Of a stretch of 64,000 nucleotides of DNA, positions 36,886 through 45,203 are shown piece after piece. The DNA lies in contig LNDS01000032.1 of the NCBI GenBank assembly GCA_001464835.1, forward strand, positions 95,956 to 159,955. The letters are read 5' to 3'. Under the pieces are notes generated by a model that was not told the origin of the DNA, ran no database searches, and worked only from the letters and a program-made list of their open reading frames with translations. The translations under genes were made by a program, and so were the position numbers. The first letter of the stretch is position 1, and each line of letters starts with the position of its first letter. The stretch is from Rhizobiales bacterium Ga0077525 (GTDB taxonomy: Bacteria; Pseudomonadota; Alphaproteobacteria; Rhizobiales; Xanthobacteraceae).

Positions 36886-38468
36886 TGAACGTGCTCGTCG
36901 ATCCTGCCGCGCTTGAGCGCGACGCCGTCATTTACGGTCACGAAAGCAAAAGCCTGCTGCGCTTCATCGCCTGCGGCTCGGTCGATCACGGCAAATCGAG
37001 CCTGCTCGGCCGGCTGCTGTTCGATGCCGGCCTCGTGCTCGACGACCAGATCGAGACTTTGCGCAAGGACACCGGCCAATTCACCGGGGCGGTCGAGGAT
37101 CTCGACTTCTCGCTGCTGTTCGACGGGCTCGCCGCAGAGCGCGAACAGAAGATCACCATCGACCTCGCCTATCGTTTCTTCGCCACCGAGACGCGCAAGT
37201 TCATCGTCGCCGACGCGCCCGGCCACGAGCAGTACACCCGCAACATGGCGACCGGCGCCTCAACCGCCGATCTCGCGCTGATCCTCATCAATGCACAGTC
37301 GGGGTTGACGCAGCAGACGCGGCGTCACGCGCTGATCGCCGCGACATTGGGCGTGCGTCATCTGGTTGTTGCCGTGAACAAGATGGATATCGCCGGCTAC
37401 GCGCAGGATGTGTTCGAGACCATCGAGCGAGAATTCCGCACCTTTGCCGAGCGCCTCGGCAATGTTGAACTAACCTTCATCCCGGTATCGGCCAAAAAGG
37501 GCGACAATGTCGTTTATCGCTCTAAGGCGATGGATTGGTATCGCGGCCCGACGCTTTTACAAAAGCTCGAAACCGTCGATGTGACGCCGCGCGCGGCGCA
37601 TCAGGCTTTTCGCATGGCGGTGCAATGGGTCAGCCGGCCGACGCCGGATTTTCGCGGCTACTGCGGCATGATCGCGGGCGGGCAAGTGCGCCCCGGCATG
37701 GAGATCGTTGTGCAACCGTCCGGCCAGCGCACGCGCATCGACCAGATCATCACCGCCAATGGTGCGCTCGACCGGGCCTCCGTCGGCCAGTCGGTCACAC
37801 TGACCTTGACTGACAATGTCGATGTATCGCGCGGCGACCTGATCGCCGAGGCTTCAGCGCCGGCGCAAGTATCCGGCCGTCTCGACGCGCGCATTTTTTG
37901 GATGGGAGCTGGAACGCTGGCGCCGGGCGGCCGCTATCACATCAAGCTTGGCACAGCGTCAGCGGCCGCGGTCATCGCCGGGCCGATGCAATTGATCGAT
38001 CTCGCCGAGGACGCCGCCGTGAAGCCGGTCGATCGGCTGATGTCGAACGAATTCGGCACCTGCCGTCTTGAACTCGATCGTCCGCTCGCCGCCGACAGCT
38101 ACGAAGCAAACCGCGAGACCGGCAGCTTCATCCTGATCGACGCCGAAACACACGACACCGTAGCAATGGGACTGATCGAAAAACCCGCCACAGCCGCGGT
38201 CACTGCGCCAATTCGCACCAGCATTCTCGGGCACGTCACCGTCCGCGCCGCGCGTCTGCTGGGTGCGAACGAATCGCACAGCCGGTCGATTGCCAAGGCG
38301 ATGAGCTGGCGGGCGACCGGCAGCATCGATACGTTCGTCATCAGTTGGGTGATTACCGGCAACACGGCGATTGCCGGCTCGATTGCCATCACCGAGATCA
38401 TCACCAAGATCGCGCTTTATTATTTTCACGAGCGAGCGTGGGCGCTGATCCCGTGGGGCAAACGTTAG
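36885..38468 (+). CDS. cysN: Sulfate adenylyltransferase subunit 1 (CysN) with C-terminal DUF2061 membrane domain
   Basis: GTPase subunit of ATP sulfurylase that drives APS formation with CysD. EF-Tu-like motifs are [15 protein letters not shown] (G1), [17 protein letters not shown] (G3) and [10 protein letters not shown] (G4); two beta-barrel domains follow to ~residue 445. CysNC proteins then have an APS kinase. Here the last ~65 residues are instead a DUF2061-like domain: [20 protein letters not shown], then two hydrophobic helices ([34 protein letters not shown]). The enzyme may thus be tethered to the inner membrane. Convergent overlap of four bases with cmk. Confidence 0.93.
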   Translation: MNVLVDPAALERDAVIYGHESKSLLRFIACGSVDHGKSSLLGRLLFDAGLVLDDQIETLRKDTGQFTGAVEDLDFSLLFDGLAAEREQKITIDLAYRFFATETRKFIVADAPGHEQYTRNMATGASTADLALILINAQSGLTQQTRRHALIAATLGVRHLVVAVNKMDIAGYAQDVFETIEREFRTFAERLGNVELTFIPVSAKKGDNVVYRSKAMDWYRGPTLLQKLETVDVTPRAAHQAFRMAVQWVSRPTPDFRGYCGMIAGGQVRPGMEIVVQPSGQRTRIDQIITANGALDRASVGQSVTLTLTDNVDVSRGDLIAEASAPAQVSGRLDARIFWMGAGTLAPGGRYHIKLGTASAAAVIAGPMQLIDLAEDAAVKPVDRLMSNEFGTCRLELDRPLAADSYEANRETGSFILIDAETHDTVAMGLIEKPATAAVTAPIRTSILGHVTVRAARLLGANESHSRSIAKAMSWRATGSIDTFVISWVITGNTAIAGSIAITEIITKIALYYFHERAWALIPWGKR

Positions 38469-39091
38469 CGCTTTTTCGCGCGCTCGACGATCGCAATCGC
38501 CGCCGCCACTGAGCCCTCGACATCAAGATTCGTCGTATCGAGCAGCACCGCGTCATCGGCCTGCTTGAGCGGCGATGTTGAACGTGAACTGTCGCGCTCA
38601 TCGCGCTTGCGAATATCGGCGAGGACCGTCGCCTCGTCGCCGTCCTTGCCGGCGGCGCGGTATTCCGCGGCGCGCCGCTTGGCGCGCACTTCCGGCGCGG
38701 CCGTGACAAATATCTTCACGTCGGCATCGGGGCAGATGACGGTGCCGATGTCGCGGCCATCGAGCACCGCGCCGGGCGCACTGGCCGCAAACTCACGTTG
38801 AAAGCCGACCAAAGCCGCGCGCACGTCGGGAATGGCCGAGACATAGGACGCCGCCTCGCCGACCGCCGCGCTTTTCAGCGCCGCTTCGTCGAAACGCGAC
38901 GGCTCGAGCGCCTTGGCGGCGGCTATCGCCGCCCGCGTGTCGTCAGGCTTGCTGCCGCCATCAAGCACGGCCTTGGCGACGGCGCGATACAGCAATCCGG
39001 TGTCGAGATGGCGCAGGCCGTAATGCGCGGCGAGACGCTTGCCGATGGTGCCCTTGCCTGAAGCGGCGGGTCCGTCGATGGCAATGATCAC
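38465..39091 (-). CDS. cmk: Cytidylate kinase
   Basis: Phosphorylates CMP and dCMP. The 208-aa protein has the P-loop [40 protein letters not shown], the [20 protein letters not shown] segment and the lid [19 protein letters not shown]. Its ATG overlaps the aroA stop (ATGA). In most relatives rpsA follows; here cysN ends against it on the other strand, with the two stop codons overlapping (TTAG). Confidence 0.97.
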   Translation of the reverse strand: MIIAIDGPAASGKGTIGKRLAAHYGLRHLDTGLLYRAVAKAVLDGGSKPDDTRAAIAAAKALEPSRFDEAALKSAAVGEAASYVSAIPDVRAALVGFQREFAASAPGAVLDGRDIGTVICPDADVKIFVTAAPEVRAKRRAAEYRAAGKDGDEATVLADIRKRDERDSSRSTSPLKQADDAVLLDTTNLDVEGSVAAAIAIVERAKKR

Positions 39092-40425
39092 GACAGATCC
39101 GCCCCAAGCCCGCGCATCAATTCGACGAAGCCGGGGAAGCTGGTGGCGATGAACGCCGAATCGTCGATGCGTACCGGGCTGATGCTGGCCAGCCCCATCA
39201 TCAAGGCCGACATGGCGATGCGGTGATCCATGTGCGTCTTGACCTCGCCGCCGCCGGGCACACCGGTCGCACCCATGCCGTGAACGATCATGTCGTCGCC
39301 TTCGATATCGACCTTGACGCCGTTGACGCGCAGCATATCGGCGGTGGCTTCCAGCCGGTCGCTTTCCTTGACGCGCAATTCCTTCAGGCCGTTCATCCGG
39401 GTGTCGCCTTCGGCGAAGGCCGCGGCCACGGCGAGGATGAGATATTCGTCGATCATCGCCGGCGCCCGCGCCGCCGGCACGTCGACGCCTTTGAGCGCCG
39501 AGGTGCGCACGCGCAGGTTCGCGGTCTCCTCGCCTTCGTCTTTCTTGTCGAGTTCTTCGATATTCGCGCCCATTTCGCGCAACGTGGTGAACAGGCCGGT
39601 GCGCAGCGGATTGAGCATCACGCCTTCAAGGATCAGATCGGAGCCCGGCACGATCAAGCCCGCAACAAGCGGAAACGCCGCCGATGACGGATCGGCCGGC
39701 ACCGCGACATGCGCCGGCTCCAGTTCGGGCTGGCCCTGCAAGGTGATGCGCCGGCCATGCTCGCCATGGGGCTTGGTGACGATTTTGGCGCCGAAATGCT
39801 TGAGCAGTTTCTCGGTGTGGTCGCGCGTCGCCTCGACCTCGATCACAGTGGTCTCGCCGGGGGCAGCAAGCCCCGCCAGCAGCACCGCGGACTTGAGCTG
39901 CGCCGACGGCACCGGGGATTCATAAGTTAGCGGCAGCGGGTCCGCTGCGCCTTGCAGGGTCAGCGGCAGGCGGCCGCCGTCGGCGGCCGAAATCACCCGG
40001 GCGCCCATTTTCGTCAGCGGATCGAGTACCCGCCGCATCGGCCGGCTGCGCAGGGAGGCGTCGCCGTCGAAGATCACGGTAATGCCGCACCCGGCCACCG
40101 CGCCGATCGCCAGCCGGCAGCCGGTGCCGGAATTGCCGAAATCCAGGGCCTCGGCGGGCTGGGCAAAGCCGCCGACCCCGACCCCGTGAATGCGCCAGTG
40201 GCCGTCGCCGAGGCGGTCCAGCCGGGCGCCCAGCGCGCCCATCGCCTTGGCGGTATTGAGGACGTCATCGCCCTCCAGCAGTCCGGAAACGGTCGATTCG
40301 CCCACTGTCATGGCCGCCAGGATCAGAGCGCGGTGGGAGATCGATTTGTCGCCCGGAACCCGGATCTGGCCGGTCACGGGGCCGGAGCGGCGGGCGGTCA
40401 GCGGCGTCGGGGCGGCAGAACTCAC
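39088..40425 (-). CDS. aroA: 3-phosphoshikimate 1-carboxyvinyltransferase (EPSP synthase), class II-like
   Basis: Sixth step of the shikimate pathway. The 445-aa protein follows the Agrobacterium CP4-type (class II) EPSP synthase: [119 protein letters not shown] and [18 protein letters not shown]. Where CP4 has Ala in the GNAATG loop, which underlies its glyphosate tolerance, this protein has Gly (GNSGTG), so tolerance is not predicted. It is the first gene of the aroA-cmk pair and divergent from the FYDLN gene. Confidence 0.97.
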   Translation of the reverse strand: MSSAAPTPLTARRSGPVTGQIRVPGDKSISHRALILAAMTVGESTVSGLLEGDDVLNTAKAMGALGARLDRLGDGHWRIHGVGVGGFAQPAEALDFGNSGTGCRLAIGAVAGCGITVIFDGDASLRSRPMRRVLDPLTKMGARVISAADGGRLPLTLQGAADPLPLTYESPVPSAQLKSAVLLAGLAAPGETTVIEVEATRDHTEKLLKHFGAKIVTKPHGEHGRRITLQGQPELEPAHVAVPADPSSAAFPLVAGLIVPGSDLILEGVMLNPLRTGLFTTLREMGANIEELDKKDEGEETANLRVRTSALKGVDVPAARAPAMIDEYLILAVAAAFAEGDTRMNGLKELRVKESDRLEATADMLRVNGVKVDIEGDDMIVHGMGATGVPGGGEVKTHMDHRIAMSALMMGLASISPVRIDDSAFIATSFPGFVELMRGLGADLS

Positions 40426-40551
40426 GGTGTCGGTATCCTCGGCTGGTCAAGTGCGCGGCATGCTTGCGCTATTGACAGGCGCTTCGCAACTAGCCAAGTG
40501 AAGCATCAATTCGACGCCTCTATTCAACGGCATTTCCCAGGAAACTCGATC

Positions 40552-40968
40552 GTGGCTACGAAATCTGATCTCGGCACCAAGCGCGTCTGCCCGGACACCG
40601 GCCGTAAGTTCTACGACCTGGGCAAGTCGCCGGTTATTTCGCCCTATACGGGCAAGATCGTTCCGATCGTCGCGCCGGTTCAGTCGCGCTCGCGGCCTGA
40701 AGCCGCCCGCGCCGCCCCTGTCGCCGAAGCCGAGACTTTGGTGCCAGAGACGCAGGACGCGGAATTCGTGTCGCTCGAGGACGCCGAAGCCGAACAGCAG
40801 GGCGGCAAGAAGAAGATCGGCGCCACCGGCGACGTTTCCGAGGACGACGAGATCGAAGGCGACGACGAGAGCCTTGACGATGCCGCCTTCATCGAAGAAC
40901 AGGAAGACGGCGATCCGGACGTCACCGACATCATCGGCGACGGGATCGAGAAGGAAGAAGAACAGTAA
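40552..40968 (+). CDS. TIGR02300 (FYDLN acid domain) family protein
   Basis: A 138-aa protein restricted, as far as I know, to Alphaproteobacteria. The conserved N-terminal domain GTKRVCPDTGRKFYDLGKSP and VISPYTGKIVPI is followed by a long acidic, Glu/Asp-rich low-complexity tail ending GDGIEKEEEQ. The family name motif FYDLN reads FYDLG here. The start is a GTG at 40552 with AGGAAA about 9 bases upstream; no ATG is available in the right place. Function unknown; the single visible Cys and the tail suggest an interaction protein. Its place between aroA and tRNA-Ala is a conserved neighbourhood. Confidence 0.9.
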   Translation: MATKSDLGTKRVCPDTGRKFYDLGKSPVISPYTGKIVPIVAPVQSRSRPEAARAAPVAEAETLVPETQDAEFVSLEDAEAEQQGGKKKIGATGDVSEDDEIEGDDESLDDAAFIEEQEDGDPDVTDIIGDGIEKEEEQ

Positions 40969-41029
40969 CCGGCCGGCCAATCAGACTCTTTGCTTTTTTG
41001 CCGATTACCGATTACTGAACTTGCGTTAC

Positions 41030-41105
41030 GGGGCCATAGCTCAGCTGGGAGAGCGCCTGCATGGCATGCAGGAGGTCGGCGGTTCGATCCCGCCTGGCTC
41101 CACCA
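41030..41105 (+). tRNA. tRNA-Ala (GGC)
   Basis: A complete 76-base cloverleaf: acceptor GGGGCCA/TGGCTCC, D-loop TAGCTCAGCTGGGAGAGC, anticodon arm CCTGC-ATGGCAT-GCAGG with anticodon GGC, T-arm GGCGGTTCGATCCCGCC and an encoded CCA end (41103-41105). Confidence 0.97.
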
Positions 41106-41162
41106 ACCTACGCGGCCAAGGCCGCTTCGGTTGGCAAGCCAACCTACGATCCGCGTAGGTTG
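41103..41162. repeat. Repeat cluster from the tRNA-Ala CCA tail to the GIY-YIG gene
   Basis: CCAACCTACG occurs at 41103-41112, where its first three bases are the tRNA CCA end. It occurs again at 41139-41148, and inverted (CGTAGGTTG) at 41154-41162. A perfect hairpin GCGGCC-AA-GGCCGC lies at 41112-41125. The unit links the tRNA to the nuclease gene and looks like the scar or flank of a small mobile module. Confidence 0.55.
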
Positions 41163-41204
41163 CCCGGCGTAGCCCGAAGGGCGAAGACGGGCGATAATGC
41201 TCTT

Positions 41205-41447
41205 ATGAAATACGTCTATATTCTGGAAAGCATAGATTTTCCGACCGAGACGTACATCGGCTTGACAGATGATCTTCGAAAGCGCTTGGCAGCCCACAAC
41301 GCGGGGCAAGCCAAGCATACGAGTAAGTACAAGCCTTGGCGGTTTGTGACTTATCTGGCCTTTTCCGACGAGCAGACAGCCGTCGACTTTGAGCGCTACC
41401 TTAAATCGTCATCGGGGCGAGCGTTTGCCAAAAAACGTCTCCGCTAG
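41205..41447 (+). CDS. GIY-YIG nuclease family protein (YhbQ-like)
   Basis: An 80-aa single-domain nuclease. The GIY half is KYVYILES and the YIG half is TYIGLTDDLRKRLAAHNAGQ, with the conserved Arg and His; the metal-binding Glu is in FERYLKSSSGRAFAKKRL, so all catalytic residues are present. Such small stand-alone proteins have been linked to DNA repair or to mobile elements; neither is shown here. No strong ribosome site precedes the ATG at 41205. It stands 99 bases behind tRNA-Ala and ends in a strong terminator, so it may be read from the tRNA promoter. Confidence 0.9.
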   Translation: MKYVYILESIDFPTETYIGLTDDLRKRLAAHNAGQAKHTSKYKPWRFVTYLAFSDEQTAVDFERYLKSSSGRAFAKKRLR

Positions 41448-41469
41448 CCGCCCCCCGGGCGGCTTTTTT
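41447..41469 (+). terminator. Intrinsic terminator after the GIY-YIG gene
   Basis: Stem GCCGCCC (41447-41453) and GGGCGGC (41457-41463) with a three-base loop, followed by six T. It starts on the last base of the stop codon. Confidence 0.93.
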
Positions 41470-41561
41470 AATGCCGTGAAATAACCCGCGCCACGACGCT
41501 ACAGACAAACGCCCGTCGCCATTGCATGATGCCCGCAAAACAAAAGCGGGAGAGAGACAAC

Positions 41562-42536
41562 ATGCAAGGCAAGATCGCGCTCGAGGAGCATTTCGCCATC
41601 GAGCCGACACTCGGCGATTCAAAAGTCTTCGGCGCGCATGTCTGGCCCGACCTCGGCCCCCGACTGATCGACGTCCAGGACATTCGCCTGCGCGAAATGG
41701 ACAGACACGGCGTCGAGATGATGATCCTGTCGCTCAACGCGCCGGCGGTGCAGGCGATCCACGACGTCAAGACCGCCATCGCCGTCGCGCGTCAGGCCAA
41801 TGACGTGCTCGCCGACCACATCCGCAAACGTCCCGACCGCTTCGCCGCTTTCGCCGCGCTGCCAATGCAGAACCCGGACGCGGCGATCACCGAACTGACG
41901 CGCTGCATCAAGGACCTCGGTTTCGTCGGTGCGCTGGTCAACGGATTTTCCAACATCGGCACGCCGGACAACGTCACTTATTACGACCTGCCGCAGTACC
42001 GGCCGTTCTGGCGCGCGGTCGAGGCGCTCGACGTGCCGTTCTATCTGCATCCGCGCAATCCGCAGCCCGGCAATCCGCAATTCCAGGGACACAACTGGCT
42101 GCTCGGGCCGAACTGGGCGTTCGCGGCCGAGACCTCGATCCATGCGCTGCGGCTGATCGGCTCAGGCCTGTTCGACGAGCATCCGAACCTGAAAATGGTG
42201 CTTGGCCATCTCGGCGAAGGCATTCCGGTGCAGCTCTGGCGCATCGACGGCCGCAACGGCTGGATGAAGGAGCCGCACCGCTATCCGGCGAAACACGGCG
42301 TCGGCCATTATTTCCGCAAGCATTTTCATTTGACGACGTCGGGCAATTTCCACACGCCGTCGCTGATCAATGCGATGACCGAAATGGGTCCCGAGCGCGT
42401 GATGTTCTCGGTCGACTGGCCGTTCGAGGATGTCGGTCAAGGCTGCGCCTGGTTCGACAGTGCCGCGATTAGCGAGGCCGACCGCGCCAAAATCGGCCGC
42501 GACAATGCAGTGAAGCTTTTTAAGCTGAAGGTTTAA
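41562..42536 (+). CDS. Gamma-resorcylate (2,6-dihydroxybenzoate) decarboxylase-like amidohydrolase
   Basis: Metal-dependent non-oxidative decarboxylase of the ACMSD/amidohydrolase-2 family, 324 aa. The metal ligands are visible: Glu/His in KIALEEHFAIE, His in FYLHPRNPQPGNP, His in VLGHLGEGIP and Asp in FSVDWPFEDVG. The segments ILSLNAPAVQAI, FVGALVNGFSN and TTSGNFHTPSLI agree closely with my memory of gamma-resorcylate decarboxylases, so an ortho-hydroxybenzoate is the likely substrate; 2,3-dihydroxybenzoate is an alternative. ATG 41562 has GGGAGAGAG upstream. No ring-cleavage genes are adjacent. Confidence 0.9.
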   Translation: MQGKIALEEHFAIEPTLGDSKVFGAHVWPDLGPRLIDVQDIRLREMDRHGVEMMILSLNAPAVQAIHDVKTAIAVARQANDVLADHIRKRPDRFAAFAALPMQNPDAAITELTRCIKDLGFVGALVNGFSNIGTPDNVTYYDLPQYRPFWRAVEALDVPFYLHPRNPQPGNPQFQGHNWLLGPNWAFAAETSIHALRLIGSGLFDEHPNLKMVLGHLGEGIPVQLWRIDGRNGWMKEPHRYPAKHGVGHYFRKHFHLTTSGNFHTPSLINAMTEMGPERVMFSVDWPFEDVGQGCAWFDSAAISEADRAKIGRDNAVKLFKLKV

Positions 42537-42541
42537 TCCGG

Positions 42542-42579
42542 GATTCCGGGCTCGCGGCTTTCCGCCGCGCCCCGGAATC
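42542..42579. terminator. Hairpin between convergent genes
   Basis: GATTCCGGG (42542-42550) pairs with CCCGGAATC (42571-42579); inside, GCGG (42554-42557) pairs with CCGC (42562-42565). It fills the 47 bases between the decarboxylase and the wall-hydrolase stops and probably terminates both; no T run is present. The CCCGGAATC-type sequence resembles another rhizobial intergenic repeat. Confidence 0.55.
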
Positions 42580-42583
42580 AGAA

Positions 42584-43786
42584 CTACTTCTTCTTCGCAC
42601 TCGCCAGCAGAGCGGGGCTGCCCCAGGTCGGCTCTTCCTCGCCATTGCCCCAGGCAAATGGGCGATAGAAGGTGTGCAGGCCGTAGCGTACCTGCTTCTT
42701 CATTTCGCGCACCCAATTCGGGCTCACATAGACGGCGTGATAATGCGTCGACTTGGCGACTTCAGGCACATAGATCTGGCCGTCGAGCGTCTGCTTGGCG
42801 ATGCGGTTGGCGCGCGCCCAATGGCCGCGTTCGGTAATTGCCTTGCTCTTGCCGTCGCAGGCAAAGGTGAACTGGCACGACAGATGGCGATGCGCGTTCT
42901 GATAGACCACGCCACAGATGTCGTTCGGATAAAAACCTGAGAAGGCGCGGTTGACGATCACCTGCGCGACAGCCTGTTGGCCTTTGACCGGCTCGCTGCG
43001 CGCCTCGAAATAAATCCCGGTGGCCAGGCAGCGCTCGGCCTTGGCGTATTCCTTGCCCTCGAGCTTCAGACGCTGCGCCGGCGACGGCGGCGGCACGCCC
43101 GGCGCGGGCGTCGGCAGCGGCACCATTCGCAATGGGATCGCCGCCGAGGTCGGCAGCGAGGTCGCCGGCACCGGCAATTCGTTCGCCGTATCGTCAGGCA
43201 TCGCCGACGGAGAAAGGCTGGCGAGCTGGATCTGTTCGCCGCGTCGCATCGGGGACGCCACCGGCGATTCCGGCGCCGGCGTTTCGGTTGAACTGAATGA
43301 AGCCTTTTTGAAATGATCCATGGCGGCCGGCGAAACCATGGCGAACTCGACGGCATCGGTGTAACGGGCGGCCGCCAGTTCGGCGACGACCGGCGAGGCG
43401 CTCGATCGGTAAACGGGATTGGCCGGCGCGCTCGGCAGCGACGCGGCAATGCGGGCGGCGGCGACCGGCGCGCGATCGGGCGCAGCGGCGATTTTCGGCG
43501 CATTGACGGTCACATCGCGCGGAATGGCGACAGTAACGGACTGCTCGGGCAGAACCGAGATCTGGCGAATCGCGGTAAGAATACGGCCTGGAATTTCGGT
43601 GTAGTTCTGCCGTCCGTCGCGAATGAGTTCGGCGCCGGACGTCACCAGCGGGACATTCATCAGGTCGAGCGCGCTGATGCCGACGGCGGCAACCGCAAAG
43701 GCGACGCAAATGCGCTTGCCGTTCCGGAAAATCTTTTCTTCAAAAGTAGGTCCGAACGGATCGGCATCGATGCTACGCGTCAACAC
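42584..43786 (-). CDS. SleB-like cell wall hydrolase with membrane anchor
   Basis: A ~400-aa protein with a cytoplasmic N-terminus, one transmembrane segment (RICVAFAVAAVGISALDLMN), a ~200-residue Pro/Ala-rich periplasmic region and a C-terminal Hydrolase_2 (SleB) domain. The domain starts CLATGIYFEARSEPVKGQQA, with the catalytic Glu in YFEARSE, and runs through VAQVIVNRAFSGFYPNDICG and CQFTFACDGKS. SleB-type enzymes cut peptidoglycan glycan strands. I chose a GTG at 43786 because GGGAG stands 9 bases upstream; the frame is open to an ATG at 43897 that would add 37 residues. Confidence 0.87.
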   Translation of the reverse strand: MLTRSIDADPFGPTFEEKIFRNGKRICVAFAVAAVGISALDLMNVPLVTSGAELIRDGRQNYTEIPGRILTAIRQISVLPEQSVTVAIPRDVTVNAPKIAAAPDRAPVAAARIAASLPSAPANPVYRSSASPVVAELAAARYTDAVEFAMVSPAAMDHFKKASFSSTETPAPESPVASPMRRGEQIQLASLSPSAMPDDTANELPVPATSLPTSAAIPLRMVPLPTPAPGVPPPSPAQRLKLEGKEYAKAERCLATGIYFEARSEPVKGQQAVAQVIVNRAFSGFYPNDICGVVYQNAHRHLSCQFTFACDGKSKAITERGHWARANRIAKQTLDGQIYVPEVAKSTHYHAVYVSPNWVREMKKQVRYGLHTFYRPFAWGNGEEEPTWGSPALLASAKKK

Positions 43787-43999
43787 TTTTACGCTCCCAC
43801 TGTCGCCGGAAAGTTTTTTTAAGGGCGGTCGAACAGTGGCGATCTTAGCGAAGGAAAACGGAATGGATAGGATTTTACGAAATATTTGAACCAACAAGGC
43901 AAAGACGTATGCTTAAATTAACCAGCATTTCCGGGCCGATTTAACGAATTTGAGTTAAACCTGGAACCGCGCGAGACGACGTCCGCGCGGTTTGGAAAC

Positions 44000-44360
44000 T
44001 TACTCAGGCTTTCGCCCGACGGCATACATCATGAAATACCAGTCGGGCTTCCAGAAGAACAGCGCGCCAAAAATGTAGATCAGCAACAGGCGCAGCCGCG
44101 GAAATTTATTCAGGCCGACATAAACGTCAGGCAAGATCTTGCCGAGCGAAGCCGGCGGACACAGGCCGGCCTCGACAATTTCGAAGCCGCTCGCCTGCAT
44201 GTGCCGCAAAGCCCTTCTCCTTTAGAAAACGGACCCACTCGCCGAAGCCGCAGCTGGCGTCGAGAATTTGTCCGCCCGGAGCGACATATTTTCGATCAGC
44301 CGGTAGCGGAGGTCGATGCCGATTTTCAGTCGTTTGAAGAAGCTCAGTTTCTTCGACGCA
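44000..44360 (-). pseudogene. Broken SAM-dependent methyltransferase gene
   Basis: Three pieces of one class I methyltransferase lie in order on the minus strand but in different frames. These are KRLKIGIDLRYRLIEN near 44300, then APGGQILDASCGFGEW with VRFLKEKGF (motif I, SAM-binding) near 44230-44285, then a 69-codon frame ending at 44000 with ASGFEIVEAGLCPP and a hydrophobic C-terminus (LRLLLIYIFGALFFW, MMYAVGRKPE). Roughly 100 codons between motif I and the C-terminus are missing and the frames are shifted, so the gene is dead. Confidence 0.7.
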
Positions 44361-44591
44361 GCAAAATTCTTCGCTCAGGATTCAGGGGTGCTGACCCGGA
44401 TCCCCTCGAACGCGCCGTCACCATTCTCGCTTCCGGCAACGACCGGCCTGCTGTAAAGGCGTTGCAAAGGCCAATTTTGCCGGTACGCACGCCAGCCGGA
44501 GGTTGAAACGGGCATTTTCGGGGGATTTCGGCTGAAAAACCTGGAGGCGCACCACTGGCGCACACCGGTTCGGGCGAAATTTGCCTGTGTT
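44361..44591. other. Non-coding stretch, nothing recognised
   Basis: No open frame of likely coding quality, repeat or RNA structure could be supported between the methyltransferase remnant and the heat-shock promoter. It may hold further decayed sequence of the same lost gene. Confidence 0.4.
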
Positions 44592-44621
44592 CTTGAACCT
44601 TTAACCCGCCCTGCCCATATT
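44592..44621 (+). promoter_or_regulatory. Sigma-32 (RpoH)-type promoter of the hsp20 gene
   Basis: CTTGAA (44592-44597) and CCCATATT (44614-44621) are separated by 16 bases. This agrees with the heat-shock consensus (CTTGAAA and CCCATnT) and stands 88 bases before the small heat-shock protein start, so heat induction through RpoH is likely. Confidence 0.65.
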
Positions 44622-44709
44622 ACTGTCAATCGGGCGGCAGCCGCCGGCCGATATGAAGTGCCCGCGAAGGGGCTTCATCAAAGTCGCTTCGAGCGAGGAC
44701 TTTGAGACC

Positions 44710-45135
44710 ATGTCACGAGTGCCGTCACTATCCAGTCCCTTCCTGCTCGGCTTCGACGAGATCGAGCGCCTGCTCGACCGCGTCAGCAAAGGAGCCGATG
44801 GCTATCCGCCCTACAATATCGAGCGGCTGGCGCGCGACGGGGACAATCCGGAACGGTTGCGCATCACGCTCGCCGTCGCCGGTTTTACCCGCGATCAGCT
44901 CGACGTCTGCATCGAGGAAAGCCAGTTGGTGATCCGCGGACGTCAGCAGGACGACAAGTCACGCCACTATCTCCACCGCGGCATCGCCGCGCGCCAGTTC
45001 CAGCGCACCTTCGTGCTGGCCGACGGCATGGAGGTTCTAGGCGCCGATTTGAAAAACGGATTGCTGTCGATCGACCTGATCCGGCCGCAGCCGGAGCGGT
45101 TCATCAAGACAATCGCGATCAACGACCTGGAATGA
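44710..45135 (+). CDS. Small heat-shock protein (Hsp20/alpha-crystallin family)
   Basis: A 141-aa ATP-independent holdase that binds unfolding proteins. N-terminal FLLGFDEIERLLDRVSKGAD is followed by the alpha-crystallin domain: PPYNIERLARDGDNPERLRI, VAGFTRDQLDVCIEESQLVI, GRQQDDKSRHYLHRGIAARQ with FQRTFVLADGMEV, and GADLKNGLLSIDLIRPQPE. This is the HspH/IbpA-like class common in rhizobia. The ATG at 44710 fits the family; a longer frame to 44653 is not needed. A sigma-32-like promoter lies upstream and a DUF1150 gene follows at 68 bases. Confidence 0.94.
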   Translation: MSRVPSLSSPFLLGFDEIERLLDRVSKGADGYPPYNIERLARDGDNPERLRITLAVAGFTRDQLDVCIEESQLVIRGRQQDDKSRHYLHRGIAARQFQRTFVLADGMEVLGADLKNGLLSIDLIRPQPERFIKTIAINDLE

Positions 45136-45203
45136 CGGAACTTTGAAGGAAACAACAGGACTCGACCGCGTTAAGCGTTCAATAGGAAAGGATCGAGGGC
45201 CAC

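Noticed and set aside
36885..38468. APS kinase (CysC) domain in the long CysN protein
   Set aside because: No P-loop or kinase motif follows the CysN barrels; the extra sequence is hydrophobic and DUF2061-like.
39952..40551. A 200-codon upstream extension of the FYDLN gene
   Set aside because: It is antisense to aroA and the intergenic region; a GTG with a good ribosome site gives the family length.
43898..43960. CtrA-type TTAA-N7-TTAA sites upstream of the wall hydrolase
   Set aside because: Two TTAA pairs are present but the spacings (1 and 10 bases) do not match the consensus.
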